This document shows positions 51,994 through 59,862 of a DNA stretch of 64,000 bases, one piece after another. How positions within the stretch are numbered: the stretch's first letter is position 1; every line of letters begins with the position of its first letter. Source of the stretch: Lacrimispora sphenoides JCM 1415 (lineage in GTDB: Bacteria; Bacillota; Clostridia; Lachnospirales; Lachnospiraceae). A model generated the notes under the pieces. It was not told where the DNA came from. It saw only the letters and a list, made by a program, of their open reading frames with translations, and searched no databases. The translations under genes were made by a program, and so were the position numbers. The stretch is taken from contig NZ_LT630003.1 of NCBI RefSeq assembly GCF_900105615.1, forward strand, positions 2,170,001 to 2,234,000, read 5' to 3'.

Positions 51994-52726
51994 TTTTATA
52001 TCCTCGCGGTGTTACCATTCTGCCATTGATCACTTTTGTCATGGAATTTCCTATATAAACGGTGGTAAACATATCTGTCTGGGTATCTCTTAGTGCTTCC
52101 AGAGTCATGACCGCCATTTCTTCCTCTTCCCTGCCAATATTTTTTACAAGGCCGCAGATGGTTGACCTGCTTTTGTATTCCATTACGATCTCACAGGCCC
52201 GTTTCAAATAACCGGCCCTCTTTTTACTGGAAGGATTATAAAGACAGATGACCATGTCTGCCTGGGCAGAAGCCTTAAGCCTGTCTTTAATTAATTCCAT
52301 GGGAGTGAGCAGATCGCTTAAACTGATAACCGCAAAATCATGGCCCAGAGGAGCGCCTAAAACCGCACCTCCGCTTAAGGCCGCAGTCACTCCGGGTATG
52401 ATCTCAATCTCAAGGTCTTCTTCTGGCCGGGCCATCTCGAGGATCAATCCGCTCATGCCGTAAACACCTGAATCTCCGCTGCATACCATGGCTGTGGTTT
52501 TTCCCTTTTTTGCTTCCTCAATGGCCATCAAACAACGCTCCTGCTCCCTGCGCATCGGCGTAGTAAGCATCTCCTTATCCGGAAAATGCTCCTTGATCAA
52601 ATCTATGTATACAGTATACCCTACAATGACCTCACTCTCTTCCAGGGCCTTAATGGCCCTTATGGTCATATCCTCGTAGGAACCTGGTCCGATTCCTACC
52701 ACGTAAAGTTTTCCTGACTTTGTCAT
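51986..52726 (-). CDS. cbiH: Cobalt-precorrin-3 C17-methyltransferase CbiH
   Basis: 246 residues, class III uroporphyrin-III-methyltransferase fold: YVVGIGPGSYEDMTIRA, MVCSGDSGVYGMSGL, IIPGVTAALSGGAVLGAPLGHDFAVISLSD and ICLYNPSSKKR. It methylates C17 and contracts the ring. The ATG overlaps the cbiG stop (ATGA). Confidence 0.95.
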   Translation of the reverse strand: MTKSGKLYVVGIGPGSYEDMTIRAIKALEESEVIVGYTVYIDLIKEHFPDKEMLTTPMRREQERCLMAIEEAKKGKTTAMVCSGDSGVYGMSGLILEMARPEEDLEIEIIPGVTAALSGGAVLGAPLGHDFAVISLSDLLTPMELIKDRLKASAQADMVICLYNPSSKKRAGYLKRACEIVMEYKSRSTICGLVKNIGREEEEMAVMTLEALRDTQTDMFTTVYIGNSMTKVINGRMVTPRGYKNV

Positions 52727-53820
52727 AAGTTACCTCCTAATGAATTATGCGGATCTAGCTGCACCTTCCAATCCCGGACAGCCACTGCTGCCGTCACCCC
52801 GTCTGCCGCCTGCTTTTTTACCAGCAATTTACCGCCGCCCAATTCCTTTACGCAGGCAAGGGCCGCCCGTTCGCATACATTATCAACTCCGGTGACCTGC
52901 TTGACAAAGGAGGAGGAAGTAAATTCCCCTTCTGTTTCCTCAAGCACAACCGCCGGATAAGTGTAATACGGGACTCCTTTAGAAGCAGCGAGCTGGCAGA
53001 TGCCCTCTTCTTCCTTCTTTAAATCAATGCTGGCACACGCGGCCAGTGCTTCCGGGGATAAGTTCCATTCCTTGAAAAACCGGTCAAGAACCCATTCTAT
53101 GGTTTTGGCAGGAACCCCTTTTCTGCATCCGATTCCCAGAACCAGAAGCCTTGGAACCAGCTTTAAGGATCCATTAAGGGACTCCTCTTTCCCGCTCTCC
53201 TTCATGGTGATCCAAAGATTTGCACCAGAAGCCTCCCCTGGGATAAGCCCGGAAGGAAGCTTTCCTGAAACCGGAAAATCGCAGTGAAACCCTACAGTTT
53301 CACCCTTAAGAATGGCTGAGGAAATCATTTTTATCTTTCTTAAATCTGTAATGACCAGTCCCTGCTCCTTGGCAAATAAGTCTACTGCAAATCTTCCATG
53401 AATGTCCGTGGCAGTGGTTATAACTGCCTGACCGCCTGCTATTCCTGCCAGCCGTTCTGCCAGTTCATTGGCTCCTCCCAGGTGACCGGATAAAAGGGAA
53501 ATGGAAAATCTGCCCATATCATCCATGACCACCACAGCCGGGTCTTCTGCCTTACTCTTTAAAAAGGGGGCAATTGCCCGGACTGCAATACCAGCCGCTC
53601 CAATAAACACGATTCCTTCCTTCTGTAAAAACTGCTCCCTGGTCCATTCTGACAGGGATGCAGAAACAGGGATCATGAGATCCCCGTCAGGGCAGGACTT
53701 AAGAAGCCCTGACCGTCCATAGGCTTCGCAAGGCTGTCCTGCTTTTAATAACTCTTTAACCAGCTTTACGCTGAGCCTGGCTCCTGCTTCCGTAAAGCAG
53801 ATGATCGAAAGCTTCATCAT
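52723..53820 (-). CDS. cbiG: Cobalt-precorrin-5A hydrolase CbiG
   Basis: 365 residues. N-terminal and central regions show AAGIAVRAIAPFLKSKAEDPAVVVMDDMGRFSISLLSGHLGGANELA (quoted in parts: SLLSGHLGGANELA, ITTATDIHGRFAVD). The C-terminal domain has LGIGCRKGVPA, ASIDLKKEEEG and VCERAAL. It opens the delta-lactone and releases C2 as acetaldehyde. The C-terminal residues DPHNSLGGNL are encoded by the duplicated leader of the following gene. Confidence 0.95.
   Translation of the reverse strand: MMKLSIICFTEAGARLSVKLVKELLKAGQPCEAYGRSGLLKSCPDGDLMIPVSASLSEWTREQFLQKEGIVFIGAAGIAVRAIAPFLKSKAEDPAVVVMDDMGRFSISLLSGHLGGANELAERLAGIAGGQAVITTATDIHGRFAVDLFAKEQGLVITDLRKIKMISSAILKGETVGFHCDFPVSGKLPSGLIPGEASGANLWITMKESGKEESLNGSLKLVPRLLVLGIGCRKGVPAKTIEWVLDRFFKEWNLSPEALAACASIDLKKEEEGICQLAASKGVPYYTYPAVVLEETEGEFTSSSFVKQVTGVDNVCERAALACVKELGGGKLLVKKQAADGVTAAVAVRDWKVQLDPHNSLGGNL
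52724..52757 (-). repeat. Duplicated ribosome-binding leader, copy 2 (cbiH)
   Basis: Minus-strand ATCCGCATAATTCATTAGGA then GGTAACTT and the ATG. It is at the same time the coding end of cbiG. Near-identical to the cbiT leader at 50474-50503. Confidence 0.75.
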
Positions 53821-54581
53821 TCATCCCCCGTTCCCTTCCGGTATTCCGTAGTAAAAACCGGGTCATAAAGCTTGGAACGTTCATAGCCGTTCTGGGCTAC
53901 CGCATTGCCCACAAGAATCAGGGCTGTCTTCTTTATATTCTCCCGTCTGGCACTTGCACTTAAGCTTTCCACCGTACAGCTTATGGTCTTCTCGTCCTCC
54001 CAGGTGGCCTTATAGACGATAGCGGCAGGAGTATCCGGAAGATAACCGCCCTTTATCAGTTCCTCTGACAGCTGATCCAGCATGCCGGTGCTTAAAAAGA
54101 TCACCATAGTAGCTCCATGTGCCGCAAAGGAAGCGATGGATTCCCGCTCCGGCACCGGTGTCCTGCCTGCCATGCGGGTAATAATCACGCTTTGGGTGAT
54201 TTTAGGAAGGGTATATTCCATTTTAAGGGAGGAGGCTGCACCGCAAAAAGAGCTGACTCCCGGACATACATCATAAGAGATCCCTCTTTCCTCCAGTTCA
54301 TCCATCTGCTCTCTGATTGCGCCATAAATACAGGGATCGCCGGTATGGAGCCTTACCGTCATCTTTCCTTGCCGCTCCGCCTCCGCTATAACCGCAATCA
54401 CTTCCTCAAGGGTCATTTTGGCACTGTCATAAACCTGACACTGGGTTTTTCTGTATTCCAAAAGGGCTGGGTTTACCAAAGAGCCTGCGTAAATGATCAC
54501 ATCCGCCCTCTCAAGCAGCTCCTTGCCTCTCACTGTAATTAAGTCCGGCGCTCCCGGACCTGCTCCTACGATATGTACCAT
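53817..54581 (-). CDS. cbiF: Cobalt-precorrin-4 C11-methyltransferase CbiF
   Basis: 254 residues, same fold as CbiH/CbiL: VHIVGAGPGAPDLITVRG, YAGSLVNPALLEY, RLHTGDPCIYGAIREQ, YDVCPGVSSFCGAASSLKMEYTLP and TVIFLSTGMLDQL-like VIFLSTGMLDQL. It adds the C11 methyl. Start overlaps nothing upstream but sits 2 bases after the cbiL stop; its stop overlaps the cbiG start. Confidence 0.95.
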   Translation of the reverse strand: MVHIVGAGPGAPDLITVRGKELLERADVIIYAGSLVNPALLEYRKTQCQVYDSAKMTLEEVIAVIAEAERQGKMTVRLHTGDPCIYGAIREQMDELEERGISYDVCPGVSSFCGAASSLKMEYTLPKITQSVIITRMAGRTPVPERESIASFAAHGATMVIFLSTGMLDQLSEELIKGGYLPDTPAAIVYKATWEDEKTISCTVESLSASARRENIKKTALILVGNAVAQNGYERSKLYDPVFTTEYRKGTGDE

Positions 54582-54583
54582 AC

Positions 54584-55261
54584 TTACCTCACAATCACCA
54601 AAGTATAATAGCCTGCATCTTCCGGAATCTCATCCAGGGAACGATAAATCCGTTCATCCGGCATTCCGCAGTTTTCCACCATCACGGCGCTGGCCCCACA
54701 GTCTTTCAGTTCTCTTTTCACCGCTTCCATCTGCCTGCCGGCCTTCATAAGCACTTTTACTCCAGGCAGCTTTAAGGCATCTCTTACCTGGTAAGAGGCC
54801 GGTATGATATGAAGCTCCTCTGCTCCTGATGCAAGAGGGATACCAAGCTTTGCCGCTACGGCGCAAAAGGATGGAATTCCGCTTTCTAAGCGGGTTTCAT
54901 AGCCTTCCTTCCAAAGCCGTTCCATCAGATATGTAAAGGTGGAATAAATGCTTACATCTCCCAGGGTGATAAATCCCACATCTTCTCCCCTGTTTAAATA
55001 CTCCATTACCGTTCTGGCCGCCTGATCATGGCTTTCCTTAAGCACATTTTCATCTTTTGTCATGGGCATGTGCAGATGAAGGCATTCTTTTTCTTCTATT
55101 TCCGGCACTGCCTGTCTTGCAATCTGATATGCCGTACACTGTTCTTTATTTTTATGGGGAATGGCAATGATATTTAATTCCCTGATCCTTTTTACCGCTT
55201 TTAATGTCATAAGCTCCGGATCTCCCGGCCCTACACCGATCCCGTACATGATTCCAGCCAT
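54584..55261 (-). CDS. cbiL: Cobalt-precorrin-2 C20-methyltransferase CbiL
   Basis: 225 residues: YGIGVGPGDPELMTLKAVKRI, HMPMTKDENVLKESHDQAA, FITLGDVSIYSTFTYLM and IPSFCAVAAKLGIPLASG mark it as CbiL/CobI. It methylates C20 of (cobalt-)precorrin-2. It starts 3 bases after the cbiD stop. Confidence 0.95.
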   Translation of the reverse strand: MAGIMYGIGVGPGDPELMTLKAVKRIRELNIIAIPHKNKEQCTAYQIARQAVPEIEEKECLHLHMPMTKDENVLKESHDQAARTVMEYLNRGEDVGFITLGDVSIYSTFTYLMERLWKEGYETRLESGIPSFCAVAAKLGIPLASGAEELHIIPASYQVRDALKLPGVKVLMKAGRQMEAVKRELKDCGASAVMVENCGMPDERIYRSLDEIPEDAGYYTLVIVR

Positions 55262-55264
55262 TGT

Positions 55265-56458
55265 TTATTCCTCCTGTTCTTTCCGTCCGGACTCTGTACC
55301 GGAAAACAAGCCGATAAGCTCCATTGCTCCCCGGCTCATTCCCAGTATACCGTACATCGTGGAAAATGTCACCACTTCCACCTTTCTCCCTCCTGACCAG
55401 AGAGTCATATATCCCTGGATCCTGTCCACCACCTCTTTCATAACAGGCTCTAAAATCCCTAAGCTTTTAAGGATTCCCGCGGCCTCCTCCATGGTATTGG
55501 CTGTCAGTATCTTCTCTTTTAATCCGTCCCTGTCCTCTGAGAAAGGGGCAGTGCAGTCCCACAATATTTCCATACGGCGGTCCCCATATTTGGAATGGGT
55601 ATTGGGTACACCTCCTGCAGTCTTAATCAGCTTCCCGATATGCCCTGCAAACAGGATCTGGTGAAATCCCTCCTCACCTGCCGATTGTAAAGCTTCTCCG
55701 ATAAAATTGCTGCAGATCACGCCATCCTTTAAGTCAAGGCCAAGTGTTTCCTGTATAAAAGCTTCCCCATAATTTCCCGGAACCAGGATTACCTGCTTCT
55801 TTCCTGACACCGCCTTCATATGTAATTCCAGACGTATGGTGGCAATCAGCGCCTCTTCACTCATGGGTTTAACGATTCCTGTTGTTCCCAGTATAGAAAG
55901 CCCACCTTCAATTCCCAGCCTGGAATTAAAGGTTTTCTCCGCCAGTTTTTTTCCTTCCGGCATCCAGATGGTAATTGTTAAGGAACCATCAAAGCCCGCT
56001 TCCTTTCTGGCTTCCTCCACCCCGCAAAAGATCATGTCACGGGGAACTGGATTAATGGCCGGCATGCCCACAGGACAGGATAATCCAGGTTTTGTCACCC
56101 AGCCGATCCCTTCTCCGGCAGTAAGAAAAAGTGGGTCTTTCCCCTCCTCTCCGTCTCTGCGGTAGATTCCCCCGGTCTGTCCTTCTTCGTTTTTATAAGA
56201 ATATTGAACGCTGGCAAACACCATGGCCTGATGTGTTACATCCGGATCATCTCCTGCATCCTTTTTAACAGCGCATACCGCCTTTTCCTGTTTCAGGACA
56301 ACATGAAAAAGAGGAAGATCAGCCGACCTTCCTTTTGGCGTCATAAGTGTCATATGCTGTAATTCACTCCCGGTTAACAGCATGGCCGCTGCTGCTTTGG
56401 CAGCAACAGCGGCACAGGTTCCTGTTGTGAATCCGCTTCTTAATTCCTGTTTTTCCAT
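55265..56458 (-). CDS. cbiD: Cobalt-precorrin-5B C1-methyltransferase CbiD
   Basis: 397 residues. The family N-terminus LRSGFTTGTCAAVAAKAAA is intact, with DAGDDPDVTHQAMVFA, FNSRLGIEGGLSILGTTGIVKPMSEEAL (in parts) and FAGHIGKLIKTAGG later. It installs the C1 methyl in the cobalt-early route, which shows the pathway is anaerobic. First gene of B12 locus 2. The ATG at 56456-56458 follows a GGAAAG purine run at the end of repeat R7; the longer frame to 56497 translates that repeat. Confidence 0.95.
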   Translation of the reverse strand: MEKQELRSGFTTGTCAAVAAKAAAAMLLTGSELQHMTLMTPKGRSADLPLFHVVLKQEKAVCAVKKDAGDDPDVTHQAMVFASVQYSYKNEEGQTGGIYRRDGEEGKDPLFLTAGEGIGWVTKPGLSCPVGMPAINPVPRDMIFCGVEEARKEAGFDGSLTITIWMPEGKKLAEKTFNSRLGIEGGLSILGTTGIVKPMSEEALIATIRLELHMKAVSGKKQVILVPGNYGEAFIQETLGLDLKDGVICSNFIGEALQSAGEEGFHQILFAGHIGKLIKTAGGVPNTHSKYGDRRMEILWDCTAPFSEDRDGLKEKILTANTMEEAAGILKSLGILEPVMKEVVDRIQGYMTLWSGGRKVEVVTFSTMYGILGMSRGAMELIGLFSGTESGRKEQEE

Positions 56459-56463
56459 CTTCC

Positions 56464-56515
56464 TGCATCTTTCCTGCCCATTCTTTCCAGGCATCACGGA
56501 ATATCCAAAACGTAT
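56464..56515 (-). repeat. Family R repeat, copy R7 (before cbiD)
   Basis: Degenerate short form: ATATTCCGTGATGCCTGG, AAAGAATGGGCAGGAAAG on the minus strand, ending 6 bases upstream of the cbiD ATG and providing its purine-rich ribosome-binding region. Confidence 0.7.
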
Positions 56516-56516
56516 C

Positions 56517-56590
56517 TCCTCTTTCCCGCCAATGCTTTCTGTGCAGAGCCTGTCCCGCTTTACCGGACGGGATACCCACAGGATATTTCC
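56517..56590 (-). repeat. Family R repeat, copy R8 (long form)
   Basis: Directly upstream of R7. It contains GGGTATCCC, the extra TCCGGTAAAGCGGGAC hairpin and AGAAAGCATTGGCGGGAAAG. Confidence 0.7.
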
Positions 56591-56601
56591 TTTTAAGGTT
56601 T

Positions 56602-56630
56602 ATTATAAAATATTTTCTCTTACGGTGCAA
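56602..56630 (-). promoter_or_regulatory. cbiD: Promoter of B12 locus 2 (cbiD operon)
   Basis: -10 TATAAT (56602-56607), 17-base spacer, weak -35 TTGCAC (56625-56630). It lies between repeats R8 and R9. The 140-base leader is filled by R7 and R8; no cobalamin riboswitch core was found. Confidence 0.55.
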
Positions 56631-56650
56631 GAAAATCCTGAGTTTTCTTC

Positions 56651-56723
56651 GTTTCTGCCCACGCGTTCCAGGCAGGGCCCACCCCGCTCTATCGGGTGCT
56701 AAGGGATGCCCGCAGGGCATTTT
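56651..56723 (-). repeat. Family R repeat, copy R9 (long form, after the SASP gene)
   Basis: Minus strand: GCCCTGCGGGCATCCC, then GCACCCGATAGAGCGGGGTG, GGCCCTGCCTGG and ACGCGTGGGCAG. Begins at the SASP stop and could also end that transcript. Confidence 0.7.
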
Positions 56724-56945
56724 CTATACTTCTTCACCCTTTAACAGAGCTTCGTTTTTCAATTCTCTTTTTCTTTTTGTAATCAGGCCTCCGATACGGC
56801 CGCTTTCCTTTGCACTCAGACTGCGCCAGCCGTTCTCTATTACCTTATCTCCAAGGCCAAGCTCTGATGCAATTTCAAATTTAAGTACTTCCTCCGGCTT
56901 CATATTACGAGGATCAAATGGTTCGTTTCTCTTTCCCTTTGACAT
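56724..56945 (-). CDS. Alpha/beta-type small acid-soluble spore protein (SspF-like)
   Basis: 73 residues. The region KFEIASELGLGDKVIENGW plus SAKESGRIGGLITKRKREL carries the family pattern (an EIA.ELG segment cut by the spore protease, then GxIGGxITKR). These proteins coat and protect DNA in spores. It marks the host as a spore former. Ribosome-binding site AAAGGAG lies before the ATG. Such genes are normally sigma-G dependent; I did not resolve the promoter. Confidence 0.85.
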   Translation of the reverse strand: MSKGKRNEPFDPRNMKPEEVLKFEIASELGLGDKVIENGWRSLSAKESGRIGGLITKRKRELKNEALLKGEEV

Positions 56946-57028
56946 ATTTTCAAATCTCCTTTTCTTAAATCTAAAGAGAGTATGCCCCCTACCGGGAGAA
57001 TTAAACGTACATTCCTTCCAGAATTTTC

Positions 57029-57077
57029 AAAAAAAACAGGCTGCGGCGGAACTCTGGTCCGCTTCAGCCTGTTTTTT
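57029..57077. terminator. Bidirectional-type terminator after the PspC gene
   Basis: 14-bp stem (57037-57050 with 57058-57071, two mismatches) flanked by an A-run and a T-run, so it can work on either strand. Confidence 0.85.
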
Positions 57078-57102
57078 AGTTTCCTGCCTTTGCAATGCCC
57101 TT

Positions 57103-57291
57103 TTATCTTCTGGGGATGATGATGGCCGCAATGAAATAGGCCACAATACCCGTGCCTGTGCAGGCCAGCACTGCCCACAAAAGCCTGATAAGGGTAGAAT
57201 CCACGTTAAAATATTCCGCAATTCCGCCACATACCCCGCAAAGCATTTTGTCCGTATCGGAACGGTATAATTTCTTCTGATTGTCTTCCAT
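57103..57291 (-). CDS. PspC domain protein (short)
   Basis: 62 residues: [34 protein letters not shown] followed by one membrane span ending in AAIIIPRR. This is the minimal PspC domain, a small inner-membrane protein linked to envelope stress. A second PspC gene lies at 59535. Good ribosome-binding site (AAAGGAG) upstream. Confidence 0.9.
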   Translation of the reverse strand: MEDNQKKLYRSDTDKMLCGVCGGIAEYFNVDSTLIRLLWAVLACTGTGIVAYFIAAIIIPRR

Positions 57292-57387
57292 TTGTTTATC
57301 TCCTTTCTGTTCTTTGACCTGTAAATCCTATCATTAATATTATCGGAACAAAAAACACTTCCGATAATCGGATGGGCGGGCTATATA

Positions 57388-58290
57388 TTATAATTCATTC
57401 ATAAAATCCACCTGGATCGCTCCTGTCTTACATTCCAGATCCATATCTTTTCCTGCCCCGTTATCCATCTGCTTCCTGCCCCTTAAGGCCGCGCTGCCTT
57501 CATCTCCGACCTTAACAGCTCCCATCTTACACGAAATATCGTAATTGTAATCTTCCTTTTTCCCGGCTAGTTCAAGCTTTATGGCACCGACCTGGCATAC
57601 CGCCTCAACATCTCCGGAAGTCATTCCGGAAAATTCCACAGCGCCGGCACTGGTTTCCACGGAAAGATTTCCCACGCTGCCGCCATTGATCTTTATGGCG
57701 CCGGCCTTTGTTTCAATATTCAGTTCTTCTGCGGAAAGAGCCTGAGCCGTCATCGCCGGACCGGAACCCTCATAGCCTGAGAAACGGCTTGAATGAACTG
57801 ATTTTAAGTTAACGTCGGAAAAGCGGTAATTCTTTGGAACCTGAACCGTAAAAAGCAGATCCGGGCCATCCTTTCTTTTCCAGCCATCGTATTCCTGAAG
57901 CTCCAAATCACCATTCTCTTCGTACAGGATAAAACAGGATTGATCCCTGTTGCAGAAAATCTTAACCTCATTTCCCTTGGGATCTTCCACAAAAACAACA
58001 TTTCCTGTACGTATTACTATATCCAGATTTCTTACTTCCTGAGAAGAAAAAATTTCCTGCCCCTTATCTCCTATATTAAAAACTTCCGGAACATAAATAT
58101 CATCAAAATTAACCCCTTCCCAAATACCATCCAGAGTAACTCCCGAAATTTCCCTTTCCCATTCAATGACTCTTTGAGGGACTATATCCCGTAAATTTCC
58201 TCCCAACACAGCGGCTACGGCTGAAATCCCCCCGCCGATCAGGACGCAGACACTTCCGGCAATCAAACAAATCTTTACAAACCTTTTCAT
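57388..58290 (-). CDS. DUF4097 family membrane-anchored beta-repeat protein
   Basis: 300 residues. One N-terminal span (about 7-29), then an outside region ending in a repeated beta-strand array in which the same strand recurs with GA(I/V): ETKAGAIKINGG, ETSAGAVEFSGM, CQVGAIKLELAG, CKMGAVKVGDEG, CKTGAIQVDF. This is the DUF4097 beta-solenoid-like pattern. Function unknown; often found with PadR, DUF1700 and PspC genes, as here. Its start overlaps the DUF1700 gene by 4 bases. Confidence 0.88.
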   Translation of the reverse strand: MKRFVKICLIAGSVCVLIGGGISAVAAVLGGNLRDIVPQRVIEWEREISGVTLDGIWEGVNFDDIYVPEVFNIGDKGQEIFSSQEVRNLDIVIRTGNVVFVEDPKGNEVKIFCNRDQSCFILYEENGDLELQEYDGWKRKDGPDLLFTVQVPKNYRFSDVNLKSVHSSRFSGYEGSGPAMTAQALSAEELNIETKAGAIKINGGSVGNLSVETSAGAVEFSGMTSGDVEAVCQVGAIKLELAGKKEDYNYDISCKMGAVKVGDEGSAALRGRKQMDNGAGKDMDLECKTGAIQVDFMNEL

Positions 58291-59030
58291 AAACGGCTTC
58301 TCCTTCCATGTAATAACCTGCTAAGGGCATTCACACAGCTTCTGAAAAGAAATGGAAGAAAGCTCCCATAAAAAGAACCGCAGAGGGCCAGAGCGATCAT
58401 TCCTAAGCCAAGGAACAGGACTCCCAGTCCTAAAAGCAGGGCTCCGCTTAAGGGATGAATCACCATGGAGACGACACTGCCCAAAATCAAACCGACCCCG
58501 GCCGCTAAAAGAGCAAAGGTAAGCGCCCCGACTCCAACAACTGCTGCCAAAAGGCAGCCTAAAATTCCTCCTAACAAGCCAACAAGACCTCCTCCGATTC
58601 CCATAAGGATAGGCGAAGCTGCAATGATTAATATGATCCATAAAACAGTTTTTACGGTACGGTTACCATCCATGCCTCTTCTTCGCCTGTTATGCTTTTT
58701 CTCCTGTCCTTCGTGACCGTATCGGCCGTCATCGGATACCTCCGGAAGATCATACCTCTTAGCCATCTGGTAATTCGGATCTTTAAACCGTTCATCCCGA
58801 TAGCCAGTCTCCGTGAATTCTCCTCCGTCATCTAAATTCCCGGATATGTCCGAGCGGATAATCGCTGCAATCCGCTCAGGGCTTTCAAACTCCTTGATTA
58901 CCTTTTCTTCATTTTCCTGCCCCGCTTCTTCCAGATAATCCCTGTAATATTCGATGGCATCCGCCTTCTCTTCATCTGGAATATCCGACAGCAGATACTC
59001 CAGCTCTCTCATAAACTCATCCCTGCTCAT
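58287..59030 (-). CDS. DUF1700/HAAS domain membrane protein
   Basis: 247 residues. The N-terminal helical HAAS-type domain has MSRDEFMRELEYLLSDIPDEEKADAIEYYRDY in outline (motif LPxEEKxxxxxYYxxY-like). A basic linker and about four membrane spans follow (120-225). Usually encoded just after a PadR repressor, as here (start overlaps the padR stop). Likely an integral membrane partner of the DUF4097 protein; function unproven. Confidence 0.88.
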   Translation of the reverse strand: MSRDEFMRELEYLLSDIPDEEKADAIEYYRDYLEEAGQENEEKVIKEFESPERIAAIIRSDISGNLDDGGEFTETGYRDERFKDPNYQMAKRYDLPEVSDDGRYGHEGQEKKHNRRRRGMDGNRTVKTVLWIILIIAASPILMGIGGGLVGLLGGILGCLLAAVVGVGALTFALLAAGVGLILGSVVSMVIHPLSGALLLGLGVLFLGLGMIALALCGSFYGSFLPFLFRSCVNALSRLLHGRRSRL

Positions 59031-59347
59031 ATATGTGCCTCCTCAAAAATCCGGGATATTTTCTGGGAGTAGCCTACCCACTCACCTTTATAGAGATTCA
59101 ATTGAACCCTTCCTTTTTCCGTAATCTTATAATATCTTCGGTTCCTGCCGTCAAATGCCAGATCATAAACCTCCAGACACTCTTCCTTCTGCAATCTTCG
59201 AAGTACCGGATAAAGGGTTGATTCTGAAATCTCAATGACATTTCTCACATCCTGCGTGATTTTATAACCATAGGTACCCTCCTGATCCCTTGACACTATT
59301 GCAAGGACAATGGCGTCCAATAATGCTGCTCCTGTGTTAAAAACCAT
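59027..59347 (-). CDS. PadR family transcriptional regulator
   Basis: 106 residues. Winged-helix PadR core: LLDAIVLAIVSRDQEGTYGYKIT, STLYPVLRRLQKEECLEVY and GRNRRYYKITEKGRVQL. The short C-terminus is typical of subfamily 2. The start is the ATG at 59345-59347 with AGGAG 7 bases upstream; the longer frame to 59431 translates a repeat. It probably represses the pspC-padR-DUF1700-DUF4097 operon through the operator at 59841-59862. Confidence 0.92.
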   Translation of the reverse strand: MVFNTGAALLDAIVLAIVSRDQEGTYGYKITQDVRNVIEISESTLYPVLRRLQKEECLEVYDLAFDGRNRRYYKITEKGRVQLNLYKGEWVGYSQKISRIFEEAHI

Positions 59348-59360
59348 GTGCCCACTCCTA

Positions 59361-59410
59361 TTCTTATAATTGCCCACGCGTTCTGGGCATTTAGGTATAC
59401 CCGAAGGGTG
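59361..59410 (-). repeat. Family R repeat, copy R10
   Basis: Unit with CCCTTCGGGTATACC, TGCCCAGAACGCGTGGGCA. First of three tandem copies between pspC and padR. Confidence 0.9.
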
Positions 59411-59461
59411 TATCCTTATGATTGCCCACATTTCCGGGCATACAGGTATACCCGAAGGGTG
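59411..59461 (-). repeat. Family R repeat, copy R11
   Basis: 51-bp unit abutting R10, same core. Confidence 0.9.
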
Positions 59462-59513
59462 TATCCTTATGATTGCTCAAATTCTCCGGGTATACAGGTA
59501 TACCCAAAGGGTT
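59462..59513 (-). repeat. Family R repeat, copy R12
   Basis: 52-bp, more diverged unit: the TGCCCA arm has become TACCCG and its partner TGAGCA. Confidence 0.85.
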
Positions 59514-59534
59514 ATTCTTAATACTTGAACAACG

Positions 59535-59783
59535 TTATCTTATTTCATCCTTTGGCGCCTGAGGTATGATGACCGCAGCAATGACGTAAAGGACCAGGCT
59601 TCCTCCTACCAGAGAAAATCCCATAAACGAACGGAACAAATGGCGCCATGACTGAAGAAACATTAAAAGAACCCATATCAGCCTTATCATAACAGGATCC
59701 ACCTGAAAATATTCTCCAATACCGCCGCATACACCACAGAGGACTCTGTTTTTTACAGACCGGTACAAACGTTTTGGTTCCAC
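59535..59783 (-). CDS. PspC domain protein
   Basis: 82 residues: [37 protein letters not shown] plus membrane spans, ending in VIAAVIIPQAPKDE. Paralogue of the 57103 product with about 20 extra residues in the membrane loop. First gene of the PadR-controlled operon. Its GGAAAGG ribosome-binding site lies about 10 bases before the ATG. Confidence 0.9.
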   Translation of the reverse strand: MEPKRLYRSVKNRVLCGVCGGIGEYFQVDPVMIRLIWVLLMFLQSWRHLFRSFMGFSLVGGSLVLYVIAAVIIPQAPKDEIR

Positions 59784-59840
59784 GATTGCCCACCTTCCTT
59801 TCTCCTATTGAACTGATATATAATATTATTTTTTTCTCTA

Positions 59841-59862
59841 TATTATACGTCGTACAATAATA
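59841..59862. promoter_or_regulatory. Inverted repeat at the pspC-padR promoter, candidate PadR operator
   Basis: TATTATACG-T-CGTACAATA: 9-bp arms with one mismatch about a single central base, lying just downstream of the -10 where a repressor would block transcription. Confidence 0.6.

Noticed and set aside
56364..56720. 118-residue minus-strand frame across the cbiD leader
   Set aside because: Made of translated repeats R7-R9 and the start of cbiD in another phase.
7229..59513. Tandem 52-bp repeats considered as CRISPR arrays
   Set aside because: Units abut with no unique spacers, at most three in a row, spread over six places, and no cas genes are present.
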